Positions 1 to 10,632 of a DNA stretch of 64,000 bases are shown piece after piece (within the stretch, counting starts at the first letter, position 1; the number at the start of each line of letters is the position of its first letter). A program made the translations under genes and the position numbers. A model generated the notes under the pieces. That model ran no database searches. It worked only from the letters and a program-made list of their open reading frames with translations, and was not told where the DNA came from. Source of the DNA: Cladophialophora immunda (lineage: Eukaryota > Ascomycota > Eurotiomycetes > Chaetothyriales > Herpotrichiellaceae); NCBI RefSeq assembly GCF_000835495.1, contig NW_015622543.1, positions 3,076,463 to 3,140,462 on the forward strand, given 5' to 3'.

Positions 1-2
1 TG

Positions 3-1780
3 CCCACGACAGCCAGTAAGCATCAAAAGACCGCACCGGAATTTCAGCCAGAGTTTGGCAGCTTCATGATTGAGGCTACACCGGGGGAGCCTTACGACGG
101 CGGCAGTATCAAGAGCTTGTTAAGTGTGGAAGCAAACATGCGAAAACGGTGAGAACAGAGAGGCTGACTTCGGAGGACATCGGTTGATATCGGTACTACT
201 AGGAGGCGAATGATACAAGCTTGTCTTGGGTTAGGCGAAGCGGTCGTCACACTGCCAGGTTTTCCACGCCTGGGCGCCCCAGGCCCTTACACTGAACCTG
301 CCCTACCAACTCACGGACTCTTGCTCCAATCGCAGTTTCTTCCCGATGGATTGATCAGCACACATGAGCGCTATGGCACAATCCATGATAACATGAACGC
401 GCGCCGTGGAGGGCGTCCGTGCAAAGTCAAGATTCCAATCTATAGAGACGAGAATACACCCTGGCCTTGGAAGGAGTCGATGCAGTTCCCACACCAAAAC
501 CATGCGCAAGAGGACGACGCAAGACAACATCATGACAATGCGGCAGAGAACTTTATATATGGCGACAGCATGGCGTTCGGGCCAAGTTTCTGCGGGCTGC
601 AGGTCACGATCCAAGCAAGAAACCTCCGAGAAGCGCGCTACCTGCATGATCAGTTATGTCCGCTTGGTCCCATCATCATGGCATTGTCGGCGGCATCACC
701 ATTCTTTCGTGGGTTTCTCACTGACACCGATGTTCGATGGAATCAAGCGGCTTCCGCGGTGGACGACAGAACTACAAATGAGCTTCGGTCAAATGTAATG
801 TAGGCTCCAAAGCCAACCTGATCCTCTCACTGACAGGCCAGCAGACTATCAAGCCATTGGGCTTGCATGCACGGTGGTCATCCACGGCAATGTACATATC
901 GGACGACCCACGGCTTCGACCGGTCTACAACCCGTCAGAAATTAAAGCTGATGCAGCGATCAAGCAATATCTCCAACATCACAGTAGCATGGATGCCCTC
1001 TTGGCTTCGCATTACGCCAACATTCTGACTCGCGACCCAATCGCCCTAACAAAGAACGAACTGAGATCTTACGAAAGCCTTGATCTCTTTGAGATCCTCC
1101 ACTCTGCAGTCTGGCCGCATGTCGATTTCAAACTGCCGTCCAAAACCGGGGCGGCGGGATGGCGGGTCGAATTTCGTCCCCTGGAAGTACAATTGACCGA
1201 TTTCGAAAACGCGGCGTTCGCCTTGTTCGTTGCCTTGCTCGCTCGCGCTATTTTGCATTACGATCTCAATTTCTACATTCCGATTGAGAAGGTGGCGGAG
1301 AATATGGAGAGGGCGCACACCCGCAATGCAGTCCGCAAGCAGAAATTCTTCTTCCGTGTAAAGGTGGAGCGAACGACATCAGACGGAAATCCAGAACCAG
1401 AAGAAGAATATGCCCTGATGACGACGACCGAGATCATGAACGGGTCTCCGAACTTGCAAGGCTCAAACGGTCAATCCTTCCCTGGCCTACTCCCGCTTGT
1501 GCAGTCCTACATCCTCGAAGTTTTTGGGGACGTCCCTGAAGAGGCCAGACAGAGGATTGACAAGTATCTGGACGTCATCCGGAAAAGGGCCACTGGAGAA
1601 ATGCTCACACCGGCGAGCTGGATGCGACAATTTGTGCAAAGGCATCAAGACTATAGCAAGGACAGCTTCATTTCAGAGCGTGTCTGCTATGATTTGATGA
1701 AAGTCGTCCAGGCTCTGGGACAGGGCAGTATTGATCCAGCAGAGTTGTTCTCCGTGAGTGCACAAGTCGACGAAAAGTAA
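3..1780 (+). CDS. GSH1: Glutamate-cysteine ligase catalytic subunit, 5'-truncated
   Basis: Catalyses the first, ATP-dependent step of glutathione synthesis (gamma-glutamylcysteine) in the cytosol. Exons 3..148, 203..794 and 845..1780 give 557 codons in frame; the N-terminus lies left of the window, perhaps 90-100 residues. Family blocks seen in order: [23 protein letters not shown] (spanning intron 1), [11 protein letters not shown], a [20 protein letters not shown] block, [40 protein letters not shown] and FPGLLPLV. Intron 1 (149-202) and intron 2 (795-844) both restore the frame. Several usually constant stretches differ: the STNW motif is SAVW, and FKPPP is FKLPS. This suggests a divergent second copy rather than the housekeeping enzyme, but I cannot test that here. 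The next gene, an MFS transporter, starts 2.1 kb downstream on the same strand. Family assignment is firm; paralogue status is inference. Confidence 0.9.
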
Positions 1781-3890
1781 TGAACTAGTGTACCAGGCAA
1801 GCTTAGAGGCACCATAATACCGCTTGATGTAGCCTACCTGTTAGATTCAGGGTCATCAAGGACACAGCCTCGTGTTCCGAGCAGAGAAAAAGTCATATTC
1901 GCATCTGGCTGTTTTTACCGATAGCTCGTATATTTGAGGCACCTATTGGTCCGCTCGTATGCCAAGATCCACACTCCTAAAACGGCGACACTCCCATAAC
2001 GCTGTATCCCATCCACCCATTTTGGGCCCGTCCTTCGCCCGAGGGCTTCTTCGGCATGGTTGTTCGGTTAAAGCGGCTCATTAGCAAGCGTATTGAGCAT
2101 TTGTGTTGAATAATCGAGTGCTATGGGCGCTCTTTGTCCTTAGATATTAAGCCCATCTGCTCCCTCCTGCCCTTTTCTTCCCTTCCAACCTTGGGAGCCC
2201 ATCAAAATATCGATACCAATCCCTCAGAACACATCATCCGACCGATTGACTTTGGAATTATGCCCGACAAAATCGCCTGGGATGGAATATGCACCATTTG
2301 CTAATCAGGCAAGAGCTTTCGGACTCCAAAATCCTCCCACCCCGAGTTCTTTGTGTCCTGCCCAGCACCGACCGGGTACAGATCTCGGCAGGTCAGTCAA
2401 CCGTCACAGCTCCAGCAAGCATTATCGCCAACCCTCGCGATTCAGGCGCCCAGGTCTTGGAGGTTAGCCTTTCTCGCCTCCCCTGCTTTCTTTTCGCCCA
2501 GTTGGGGAAGATTCGACCCTTGCAGGATAGGTTGAGCCTACAGCCGCGGCTATTGCTCTCCCCGCATTCCCCCTTGAAGCCGCAACAGATGCCTAGGTAA
2601 GTGTCTGGTAAGGTGATGCAAGTGCTTGCGATGGTTTTCCAGAACGCGGGAAGGAGAGCCGTTTTCGACCGACTCACGCTCTTGGCTGCGGAATTTCTCC
2701 CATAAACACGAGCAAAAGTTCAACAGTTGAGTGCTCCACTGTGCTCGGAGGGCCCGCGTGTGCCACCCCTCTTGATGTGGCCTGCCATGGCTCCGGACAC
2801 CATCAAGTCAGGACAGCCAGCCTCACAATTACGAGGAAATGGGTAGGCCAAGAGCATACTAACGATGCACAATCAGCAATCTTTTCCACACGGGTCGTGG
2901 AAACGTTGCCACCACGTTCCATTGCTTGTCGATCGACTGGATCATGGTTTTGGTCAGGCCAGGATGTGCTGTTACAGGGGCCTTCGCTTCCGATGATGAA
3001 AGTCCAGTCTTCGCAGCCGACAGGTCGAGAGGGAAAAACATTCTCACTGAGTTTTGGGACGCTTACTCGTACAGACCGAGCATGGGGGATGGGTTTATCT
3101 GCCAGTGGGGTTTCCAAGCTACCACCAAGACTTTGGTGGCTGCAAGTGACCCTCGCCCAGTCACTAGGAACGCCGGATGGCAAGCAAGTCAAGCACTCGT
3201 CTTCAACCCAATCTCAATGCTTGCTAGGCCTCTAGAAGCCGTGGGATGCCACATTCATCCTTTTGTGCCAGTCATGGGGTGCGCCACGCCAGTCTTGTGC
3301 ATCAGACATTTCTTTTCAACAAGCCAGGAAACACAGCGATGGAGATTGACATGATAGAACACTTTGGCTGGACCGGGCGATTACTTTCACTAAAGCACAG
3401 CCTACCATTCTTCTGGCAAAGCAGCTCAAATTTGGCCCACAATCCAAACCCCGGACTCCACCGGAGCGCCCCAAACCTGGGGTCACCTCGACCCCTCGGC
3501 ACTCACCTGGTAGGCTGGTTTGTCTCGCCCAAATGCATGTTCCTGCTAGGGGCTGCGCTCAGGAGGGTTCCACCTCGAAAACTGGGCATATCGTCAGTGT
3601 CCGCGAAGGGATGGGTTGATCCCTGTTGTTGTGCGTGATGCCCAGTGCATTCTCGATCTTGTCCTCCGGTGGACTGAATTTGACTATGCTGTTTCTGGTT
3701 TCTGGACCTTTTTAAGTGTCTTGTCAATATCACATAATGCCCTTCGCCTGGTCAACGTGGATCAAGCATACCCAGCATAAAGGATCCAGCACTCCCATCA
3801 TAGGAAGTCTGCTCACTCACTTCCCCTCACCATTCTAAATTCTTCCCTCCGTCTCTCCCGTCTTTCTGCCCTGATCTCAAATTACCCAAC
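1781..3890. other. Intergenic, no gene recognised
   Basis: About 2.1 kb between the ligase and the transporter. Several open frames of 60-164 codons occur on both strands (for example 2741-3235), but none shows a known motif, a splice-linked partner or fungal-like composition. The last 150 bp are pyrimidine-rich, as expected for a fungal promoter ahead of the ATG at 3891. Confidence 0.5.
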
Positions 3891-5620
3891 ATGGCGGAAG
3901 TCCCAGTCCCCGTCGAGAAAGCTTTCGACATCAATGAACTCGAGCGTGCCGATACCACCATCTCAGCTGACTCTGACAAGCTGAACGATGCCAGAATCAA
4001 TGCCTTCACTCCGGAAGAACAGAAGAAAATCATGTGGCGTATTGACAGACGGCTGGTGCTCACGCTCGGTTTTCTGTACTGCGTCTCCCTGATGGATCGT
4101 ACCAACACCGGTATCGCCGTCGTCGCCGGGATGGGAGTAGATCTCGTCCTCATCGACAATCGATATTCGATTATGGTACTTGTGTTCTTCATCACCTACG
4201 TGCTACTGCAGCCTCCTGCTACAGTTGTCCTTCGGAAAGTCGGCCCTCGCAGGTTCTTGCCCACCATCACTTTACTCTGGGGCATGACGATGTGCGCCGC
4301 TGGCTTCGTCAAGACTTGGACAGAGTTGACCGGTCTGCGAGTGATTCTCGGTGTTTTTGAGGCTGGTTTCTTCCCAGGTACGTGTCAAGAGCAATATGTT
4401 TGCGGGTCTCAGTGAGGACATATGAGTTATCCGCTCAGAAAGATCCCCTGAGACCACTCCATCAGCATTTGCGCGATTGATCTGACTTTTGGCGTTACAG
4501 GCTGTGCCTATCTTCTTAGCTGCTGGTATCCTCGCTATGAGCTACAGAAACGCAATGCCGTTTTCTACCTCATTGGATCCATGGCGTCCGCCTTTGCTGG
4601 TATTCTTGCCTATGGCTTCTCCCAGCTGAAGAACCACGGGTCTGGACCGAAATGGTGGGGCCAGCATTACGGTCCGACCGCAGCAGATCCTGATGCGCCG
4701 TCGGGCATTCTTCCTGGCATCGCGGGCTGGAGATGGATCTTCATCCTGCAGGGCGCCGTCACCTGCGTCATGGCCATCTGTGCCTACGTTCTCATTGTGG
4801 ATTTCCCCGAAAAGGCCGCGAACTCGTTTGGCCTCAAATTCCTGAACCAGGCCGAAGTCGATTTCGTCGTGGCCCGCATCGAGAAGGACCGTCACGACGC
4901 AATTCCCGAGGAATTCCGACTCGGCAAATACCTCAAGAATGCCTTGGACCTGAAGGTCTGGGGTTTCGCCGCGCTCTTTGGTCTGACGACGACAAACACA
5001 TATGCCATTGCGTATTTCCTTCCGATTATCCTTAATGACGGCATGGGTTTCGGTGTCGCGGCCTCACAATGCCTCATCGCACCCCCTTATGTCCTGGCCG
5101 CGATTGTCATGTATCTCTTTGCCTACTTGGGCGACAAGTGGCATCTGCGATCTCCCTTTATCCTCGCCAACGGTTGCTTGCTCCTCATTGGTAAGGGAAA
5201 TGCCGCCTGTGTTGGTGTCTTAACGTCTAACACGTACTTCTAGGCCTCCCCCTCCTGGGCTATCTCGACAACGTCCCAGTCCGCTACTTCGGCGTATTCA
5301 TTGCCACGAGTGCGTGCAACGCAAATGTGCCTTGCGTGCTCACTTGGCAAGCGAATAACATCCGTGGGCAGTGGAAGAGAGCCCTCTGCTCGGCCACATT
5401 GGTCGGTGCTGGAGGTATAGGCGGTATCATAGGAAGCACGGTCTTCCGCGAGCAGGACAAGCCTGATTATCACCCAGGCATCCTCACCTGCATGCTCGCA
5501 AGTGCTCTGATCATCATCATCACCCTCGCTTTGGATCTGAAGTTCTATCGCGCCAACCAGAGAGTTGCTGCCGGCGGTAAGGTGATCGAGGGTCTCGCGG
5601 GATTCCGGTACACCTACTGA
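3891..5620 (+). CDS. MFS transporter, allantoate permease (Dal5/ACS) family
   Basis: Plasma-membrane proton symporter of the anion:cation symporter branch, which takes up small organic acids, vitamins or amides. Exons 3891..4377, 4501..5190 and 5244..5620 encode 517 aa, the usual length. Visible marks are the hydrophilic N-terminus, the first helix with LGFLYCVSLMDRTNTG, a VGPRRFLP loop, GVFEAGFFPG (joined over intron 1 to CAYLLSCWYPRYELQKR), GWRWIFILQG in helix 6, and TWQANNIRGQWKRA in the second half, all typical of Dal5-like carriers. Intron 1 (4378-4500) and intron 2 (5191-5243) are both phase 1 with GTACGT and GTAAGG donors. The ATG at 3891 follows a C/T-rich leader. The substrate cannot be read from sequence. 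The upstream neighbour is a glutamate-cysteine ligase, so a sulfur or peptide-related substrate is possible but unproven. Confidence 0.92.
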
Positions 5621-6900
5621 ACGGAAAACACGGGTTCATGTGGGTTTACGGAGCCTATCGGCCTGCCCTTCTGTCATTCCATGCATGGAATTCATGTTGT
5701 CTCGGAGGAGAGAGAGACGTGGCCACCCACTCTCTATACCGGCGGAAGAGCGGAATGCCAAGCCTCAAGCGGAACAACCTCCGCCAATGAGGCTGTCGAG
5801 GTCAATGCTGTAGAACTGCCCAAGCCCCAAATATTCTGACCTGGAACTTGGTGACATGGTACTTCAATATTACAAACATGAAATTACAAGTGTGTATTGA
5901 CAAAAGTGCTCAAAATTGGTGAGATGGGCGCAAAGTGGCCGCGTTCCCGAGGGATCTATCTCTGCAAGCGCGAGCCAGGCAAACTCTAGTTCCAGAGACT
6001 AGGTACGAGGTACACCTCCGTTGTAGGTGAAAGCCAGGTCCAGGTCCAGATCCAACCACAGATATGTGTATGCACTTATCTGCGGCCGAGGAAGCCGCCT
6101 TGCCAGACTATGAATCCTCCCGCTTACTCTCCGGGTCGTGGCCCAGGGCATGCCTGTTCGCTTATGTGTTCTAACGCGAGAACTCCCATCGGCCGCTCGG
6201 GATCTTCGTTGCGTCGCCGAGTTTTTTGCAATCAAAAGGATAGTCTGCCGTCGGAATATCCTCCGGCCCATTATCTTCCCACTTCGCATCGAAAGCAGTG
6301 ATAGGGGTTCGTGCACTGCGCGATCTCGCGTCCGACCCAGCGAGCAATCTTGGAGCCAACGCGGAAGGAGGGCCGACTTGTCAGAGTGTGGAAGGTTGAT
6401 CGTTGGCGCTTGGAGCCCTTCAGACTCTAGAGCAGGACAATATACGTTGGAAATAGAATAGGTTGGGTGACGCCATTCAGAGAGAGCTGCTGGCTGTTGT
6501 CGAGAAGGTGGTAGCCCCGGAATGTGTTAACCGTATCAATACCGCCAATGCCTTCGATGAAGTAGATCTCTTACTGGAGATCATCCATGTCAGGAACCTT
6601 ACTCCAAGACAAACAGGCAATCTCGATGGCTCGGAATTCTTTCAGTGGATTGTGGACCATACCCCAGAGGGTGAGGTCCACTTCGTGCTCGTCCCAGTCA
6701 AAATCCTCAATACACCAGCGATCCTCGGAATCTTTGCTGAAGTCAGGGGGTGTACCTTTCCTGTGGATCTGGTCTTTCTAATCTTCAGGCACATTTTCGC
6801 GGTTACATGGCGAGAATACCTAATAGAGATATATATATTCAAAGGAGATATATGCCGCCGTTTCAGTACGAGCCGCCACCGTACTAGGTGCGGAGGATGT
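5621..6900. other. Gene-poor spacer before repeat array
   Basis: The transporter 3' end is followed by about 1.3 kb in which I see no supportable gene. An ORF at 6463-6942 runs into the downstream repeat array and has no recognisable domain, so it is not called. A short AT-rich stretch (gatatatatattc) lies near 6826. Confidence 0.45.
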
Positions 6901-7100
6901 AGAAGAGATCGAGCAGTCGTAGAAGAGATCCAGGAGTTGTAGAAGAGATCCAGGAGTTGTAGAAGAGATCCAGGAGTTACAGTAGAGATCCAGGAGTTAC
7001 AGTAGAGATCCCGGAGTTGCAGAAGAGATCCCGGAGTCGCAGAAGAGATCCAGGAGTTACAGTAGAGATCCAGGAGTTGTAGTAGAGATCTAGGAGTTGC
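6901..7100 (+). repeat. Tandem array, ten 20-bp units
   Basis: Ten direct copies in exact 20-bp register, consensus agaagagatccaggagttgt. The end units are more diverged (the first reads gagcagtcgt in its second half). Variation is mainly at positions 3, 11-12 and 17-20. A partial eleventh unit starts at 7101. The reverse complement of the same unit forms the array at 7491-7570. Confidence 0.97.
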
Positions 7101-7490
7101 AGAAGAGTGAGGAATTATAGTTGAGGATAGATTGAGAATCAAGTTAAGATAGGTTGGAGGTGGGAGTCGAGTGAAAGTAAATTGATATGGAAGAAAAGGT
7201 TTGAGTCCAGCTATAGTTGTGGGGTTCTCTTTACTATTTGCCAAGAGTACCCTAACTCTAGCTAGCGCACTCGTGACTTTGGATGACTGAATTAAATGGA
7301 CATCCCTCTACGCTGTGCTCCTTTCTTCCTCTCTCTCCAGCTCCTTCCGCGAGAGCTCGTTCTCATGGGGAAGGAGTATCAGGGAACCATGGCTCGTTCC
7401 AAAAGAGCGATGACTGGTGGAAGGAGTGGCGCTCCTGCCGCCGCAGTGACGCTTACCTCCTGCCTCCGCTGGGATTCCTCGCTCTGCTAC

Positions 7491-7570
7491 AACTCCTGGA
7501 TCTCTTCTGCAACTCCTGGATCTCTTCTGCAACTCCTGGATCTCTACTGCAACTCCTGGATCTCTTCTGC
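7491..7570 (-). repeat. Tandem array, four inverted 20-bp units
   Basis: Four copies of aactcctggatctcttctgc in exact 20-bp register; one copy has tctctactgc. A partial fifth unit follows at 7571-7577. This is the reverse complement of the unit repeated at 6901-7100, so the two arrays form a large inverted repeat with about 390 bp between them. Confidence 0.96.
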
Positions 7571-7847
7571 AACTCCTCGCTCGACCTCACTAGCTATTCG
7601 CTCTCTCTCGCTCTGTCGGCCCTGGCTAACGGCGAACACTTCCTTCTTGACCTTGGTCCGACTAGCACCTGGGATCTATACCTGGATCATGACTACAATC
7701 GAGGTGGACAAGGTTGAGGGCCTACTCCTTGAAGACGGCGATGACTACATTCCTGAGACAGAAGCTGCTGGCACTGAAAGTCCACAGGAAACTCAACGGC
7801 CGACACGGACCTAGGAGGTCCCTGAGCAGAGAGAAGATCCCTTCGAA

Positions 7848-8873
7848 ATGGACCCAGGTAAGCGAGTCATCTCCCAGAGCCCTGAAGAAGCAGCAGGACT
7901 GACACCCAGAGTAGGAGAGCTTCGTGCCCGCAAGGACCGCTTCCGGATCATAGTCACTATCTTCGTTACCGAGCTCAGAGCCCTAGCCGCTTCCCACCTA
8001 GCCTCCCCTCCCGAGAGCTGGGACACGGACGGTGCATTAAATAAGAGATTCGCCTGGTTCCTGTGTGGCACCCTCCCGGAGGTCCTGGTCGACGTTATCT
8101 GCTCTACTGTTACAGATGCCACACAATTCGTTATAGGCAAAGATCGACAGGGAAATCCCCTACGAGCTGCACACTTTCGCTTTCTCCCTCGTGTCTCCCG
8201 CCAGGACAGTCAATGGGGGGCTTACTTCGACAGCCTGGTCAACAAAATCACTGGGGAGTGGATGCTCTATGGCGGAAGTGCAGTCGGCCGTCGTGGCTTG
8301 ATCGGTCGAGAGTTAGTCTACCTCCTACACTCTGACACTAACGGTCGCCACCCAAAACTCCTCGCTGATCCTAACTGGGATCCCTGGATCTGTATTTCCG
8401 CCGACTTCTCAGCCCTAGCCGGTCTTCATGCCGCCTACGTCCGTGTCGTCGAAGATTTCCTAATGACTGCCAGCCCTGCCCTGAGCACTGAAGGTCCAAC
8501 ATTCAGATGGATGACTAGACAGGCTAAGGAATTCACCAATTTAGTCCGCCAGAAGATGGGGCTGACTCTGCTCCCGGAGGAGGCATGTAATATGGCCACT
8601 CCCCTCAAGCAGGGCTTCCCAGCAGATAGACGCTTTGGAACCCTTCAGCGATGCAGCAACCCAGTCGCTAGCTGTCCCAACACGTCGGAGACACACGCCA
8701 AGGGAAACTTTGTCCCCTTGATCCGCGGACGGCTACTAGACCTTGATAGCCGACTGTGCGGCACTTGCCACTCTTACTTCCGGAAGCATGGTTCTCCATC
8801 AAGAGAATCTGGGCATCCCCTCTACTATCCAAGCCGACAGCCCAGGCTCAACGAGAACTCTAGCAACCAGTGA
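7848..8873 (+). CDS. Hypothetical GIY-YIG-like / GATA-finger-like protein
   Basis: The function is not known to me. The 341-codon ORF contains, near residues 141-156, a YGGSAVGRRGLIGREL stretch that resembles a weak GIY-YIG nuclease core (Y-x-G-S...G...R). Near residues 274-318 there is a cysteine module ending in RLCGTCHSYFRKHG, which resembles the second half of a GATA-type zinc finger (LCNACGLY-like). The ATG at 7848 is only the longest clean start. The same frame is open upstream from 7296 to an amber codon at 7812-7814, and that part carries an acidic DGDDYIPE motif, so the intact gene may have begun earlier. The next ORF (8743-9375) overlaps the 3' end in another frame. The locus may be a decaying member of a repeated fungal family. 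The domain suggestions are inference from short motifs. Confidence 0.5.
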   Translation: MDPGKRVISQSPEEAAGLTPRVGELRARKDRFRIIVTIFVTELRALAASHLASPPESWDTDGALNKRFAWFLCGTLPEVLVDVICSTVTDATQFVIGKDRQGNPLRAAHFRFLPRVSRQDSQWGAYFDSLVNKITGEWMLYGGSAVGRRGLIGRELVYLLHSDTNGRHPKLLADPNWDPWICISADFSALAGLHAAYVRVVEDFLMTASPALSTEGPTFRWMTRQAKEFTNLVRQKMGLTLLPEEACNMATPLKQGFPADRRFGTLQRCSNPVASCPNTSETHAKGNFVPLIRGRLLDLDSRLCGTCHSYFRKHGSPSRESGHPLYYPSRQPRLNENSSNQ

Positions 8874-9375
8874 CGGTGGCAACTCCTCGGGCTTAGGCTC
8901 TTCCAGCACCAATACCTCCGTCACCATACTCACTTGGCCACAGCCGAGTTCAGGTTCAAGCTCCGGCAAGCGAAAGGCTAGATCGCTAACTCCTGGAGAT
9001 GATGACCCGCTCGAGGCAGAGGGGCTAGACCAGGCAGCCTCCGCGCGCAGAGTAAGCAAGCGCAGGACCCGGTCGCTGTTAGCTCCCTGGACCTACTTCG
9101 AACAGGCGGACGACAGGGTGAACAATGACAGTATTGATGAGGATTCTGACTACGTCCCCGAAGAGGATAACATCGGAGACGATCGCGCTGAGCATAATGG
9201 GGTCGATGAGGATGAGGACGATGAGGATGAGGACGATGAGGATGAGGACGATGAGGATGAGGACGATGAGGATGAGGACGATGAGGATGAGGGCGAGAAC
9301 GAAGGCGATGACGACAGCGACTCCGACCTCAATTGGTCCTACGTCCCTCGACCAACTCGAAGTCGTCGCCACTGA
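8743..9375 (+). CDS. Acidic repeat ORF, possible 3' exon of upstream gene
   Basis: A 210-codon frame that overlaps the end of the preceding ORF by about 130 bases. It holds a Ser/Thr-rich part, a basic GKRKARS segment that could be a nuclear signal, DEDSDYVPEEDN, and then a long Asp/Glu run built from a 15-nt repeat, ending PRPTRSRRH. The DYVPEED motif echoes DDYIPE in the frame upstream of 7812, so this may be the true C-terminus of the same gene, reached by an intron or lost by a frameshift. The ATG is arbitrary. I see no clear splice pair joining the two frames. Confidence 0.35.
   Translation: MIADCAALATLTSGSMVLHQENLGIPSTIQADSPGSTRTLATSDGGNSSGLGSSSTNTSVTILTWPQPSSGSSSGKRKARSLTPGDDDPLEAEGLDQAASARRVSKRRTRSLLAPWTYFEQADDRVNNDSIDEDSDYVPEEDNIGDDRAEHNGVDEDEDDEDEDDEDEDDEDEDDEDEDDEDEGENEGDDDSDSDLNWSYVPRPTRSRRH
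9211..9285 (+). repeat. Coding minisatellite, five 15-nt units
   Basis: Five perfect copies of gatgaggacgatgag, each encoding DEDDE in the acidic ORF, with a half copy before it and a decayed copy after it. All three forward frames and several reverse frames stay open across it, which explains long antisense Ser- or Ile-rich frames. Confidence 0.96.
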
Positions 9376-9599
9376 AGCTACAGCACCTCTAGGGAGCCAG
9401 CTGTGGGGTGGGGTGTGTCTGGCCTTCATGGCATCTGTTATTCAAGTATTGAGATATCTGGCGACTTTAATTCGTCCACGAGTGATAGTCTAGCCCCTAG
9501 GCCATTTAAGGCAAGTTGCAGATATTTGATCAATAAAATGTATACCCTATGTCTTCTTCTTGCTTGAGTAAGAAACCCAGCAGCATCTTTATCTAAGGG

Positions 9600-10205
9600 A
9601 TGTAGACTACGTGTCCGACGAACAAACTCTGGGACTGGTGTTGAGGACCTGTCATTGTGACGCGGTCCCCAGGGACAATAGGTCATCTGGAGTGCAAGAC
9701 GAATTGGAATCCTCTTCCAACAAGTTGGCGTCATTGGGAGCAATAGTTCCTCATCGTCCGCCACATCCAGTGATACGGTCTGAGCTTCGGCTCGTCGCTG
9801 TCCAGCCCTTTGAGCAAAGCCAATCACCTATGAGCAATTATCCCCTATCTGAACTCCAGGAGGCCAGAGACGGGTGGGTACCTTGGAGGGAGAACGATCA
9901 ACCTTTCCTCCGTGGCCGGCTTCTGAATCTCAATAGCCGTGACGCTTGGCAGTCTTGCCGCCGAAAGTATGGTGAACATCGTCTCCAGCATTCTCGTGGA
10001 CTCCCGTGGCGACAAGATCAGCATCAAGAGGCAGACAGCTCATGTCAGCGAGGACTGGTGCGGCTGGTGTCATAGGTCAACTGTTGTCCGAAGTAAGAGC
10101 CCTCGTCATGCCGACCGCGCTTTCTGTTACCAACTCGGCGTGACACTCTGCAAACCCTGCTACACGTTCTGGTACCCATCTACCTCCAATACGAAACGTC
10201 TCTAG
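9600..10205 (+). pseudogene. Decayed copy of the cysteine-finger module
   Basis: Two overlapping frames (9611-10075 and 9939-10205) hold fragments that parallel the ORF at 7848-8873. RGRLLNLNSRDAWQSCRRKY near 9918-9977 matches RGRLLDLDSRLCGTCHSYFR, but the cysteine pair is disrupted. Further on, CGWCHRSTVV and then LCKPCYTFW in a different frame look like the two halves of a finger. Neither frame alone gives a full domain, so this is most simply a frame-broken paralogue. An intron could reconnect part of it, but I found no convincing donor and acceptor. Confidence 0.4.
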
Positions 10206-10632
10206 CCCATCGAGGGCCTGCATAACCCGTTCGACCATGTCTTCCGATGAGAGGAACTGTAACTTCGCGGATTGCCCAACAGCGACGAGGTGGCCGACCT
10301 GTCAGATGGAGGTAATGTTATTGATGACAACGGGTATACCGCTGTATCTAAGGCTAGGCTGAAGACTCCTTGTGAATGCCGATTGCCATTGAGCCAAAAA
10401 GAATCACTCTTACGTGGGCACTACGGCATCCGTTCTCGTCACACTGTGGCCAGCTCGCCAGTCGCTGATGGTCTCCTCCCAGCCAGAGACCGAGTCGACA
10501 ATCGCACATCGTCGGATCCGGATTTCTCATCCTTGCGAAGACACGAGGCCTGTTCTGCACATCCTCCCCGCACTTCCAGAAGGCCTCAAATGATGACCGG
10601 CCAGTGACCGCGCGCAATGCAGCGCAGCTCAG

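Noticed and set aside
2741..3235. 164-codon plus-strand ORF in the first intergenic stretch
   Set aside because: An overlapping 129-codon antisense frame and several other short frames exist; no recognisable domain or coding-like composition.
6642..7244. 200-codon minus-strand ORF with repeated SLLQLLDLYCNSWIS
   Set aside because: The pattern is simply the 20-bp tandem array translated; a 20-bp unit cycles through frames and gives a 20-residue apparent repeat.
9079..9429. Minus-strand Ile/Leu/Val-rich ORF that looks like membrane helices
   Set aside because: It is the antisense reading of the 15-nt acidic repeat; composition follows the repeat, not a protein family.
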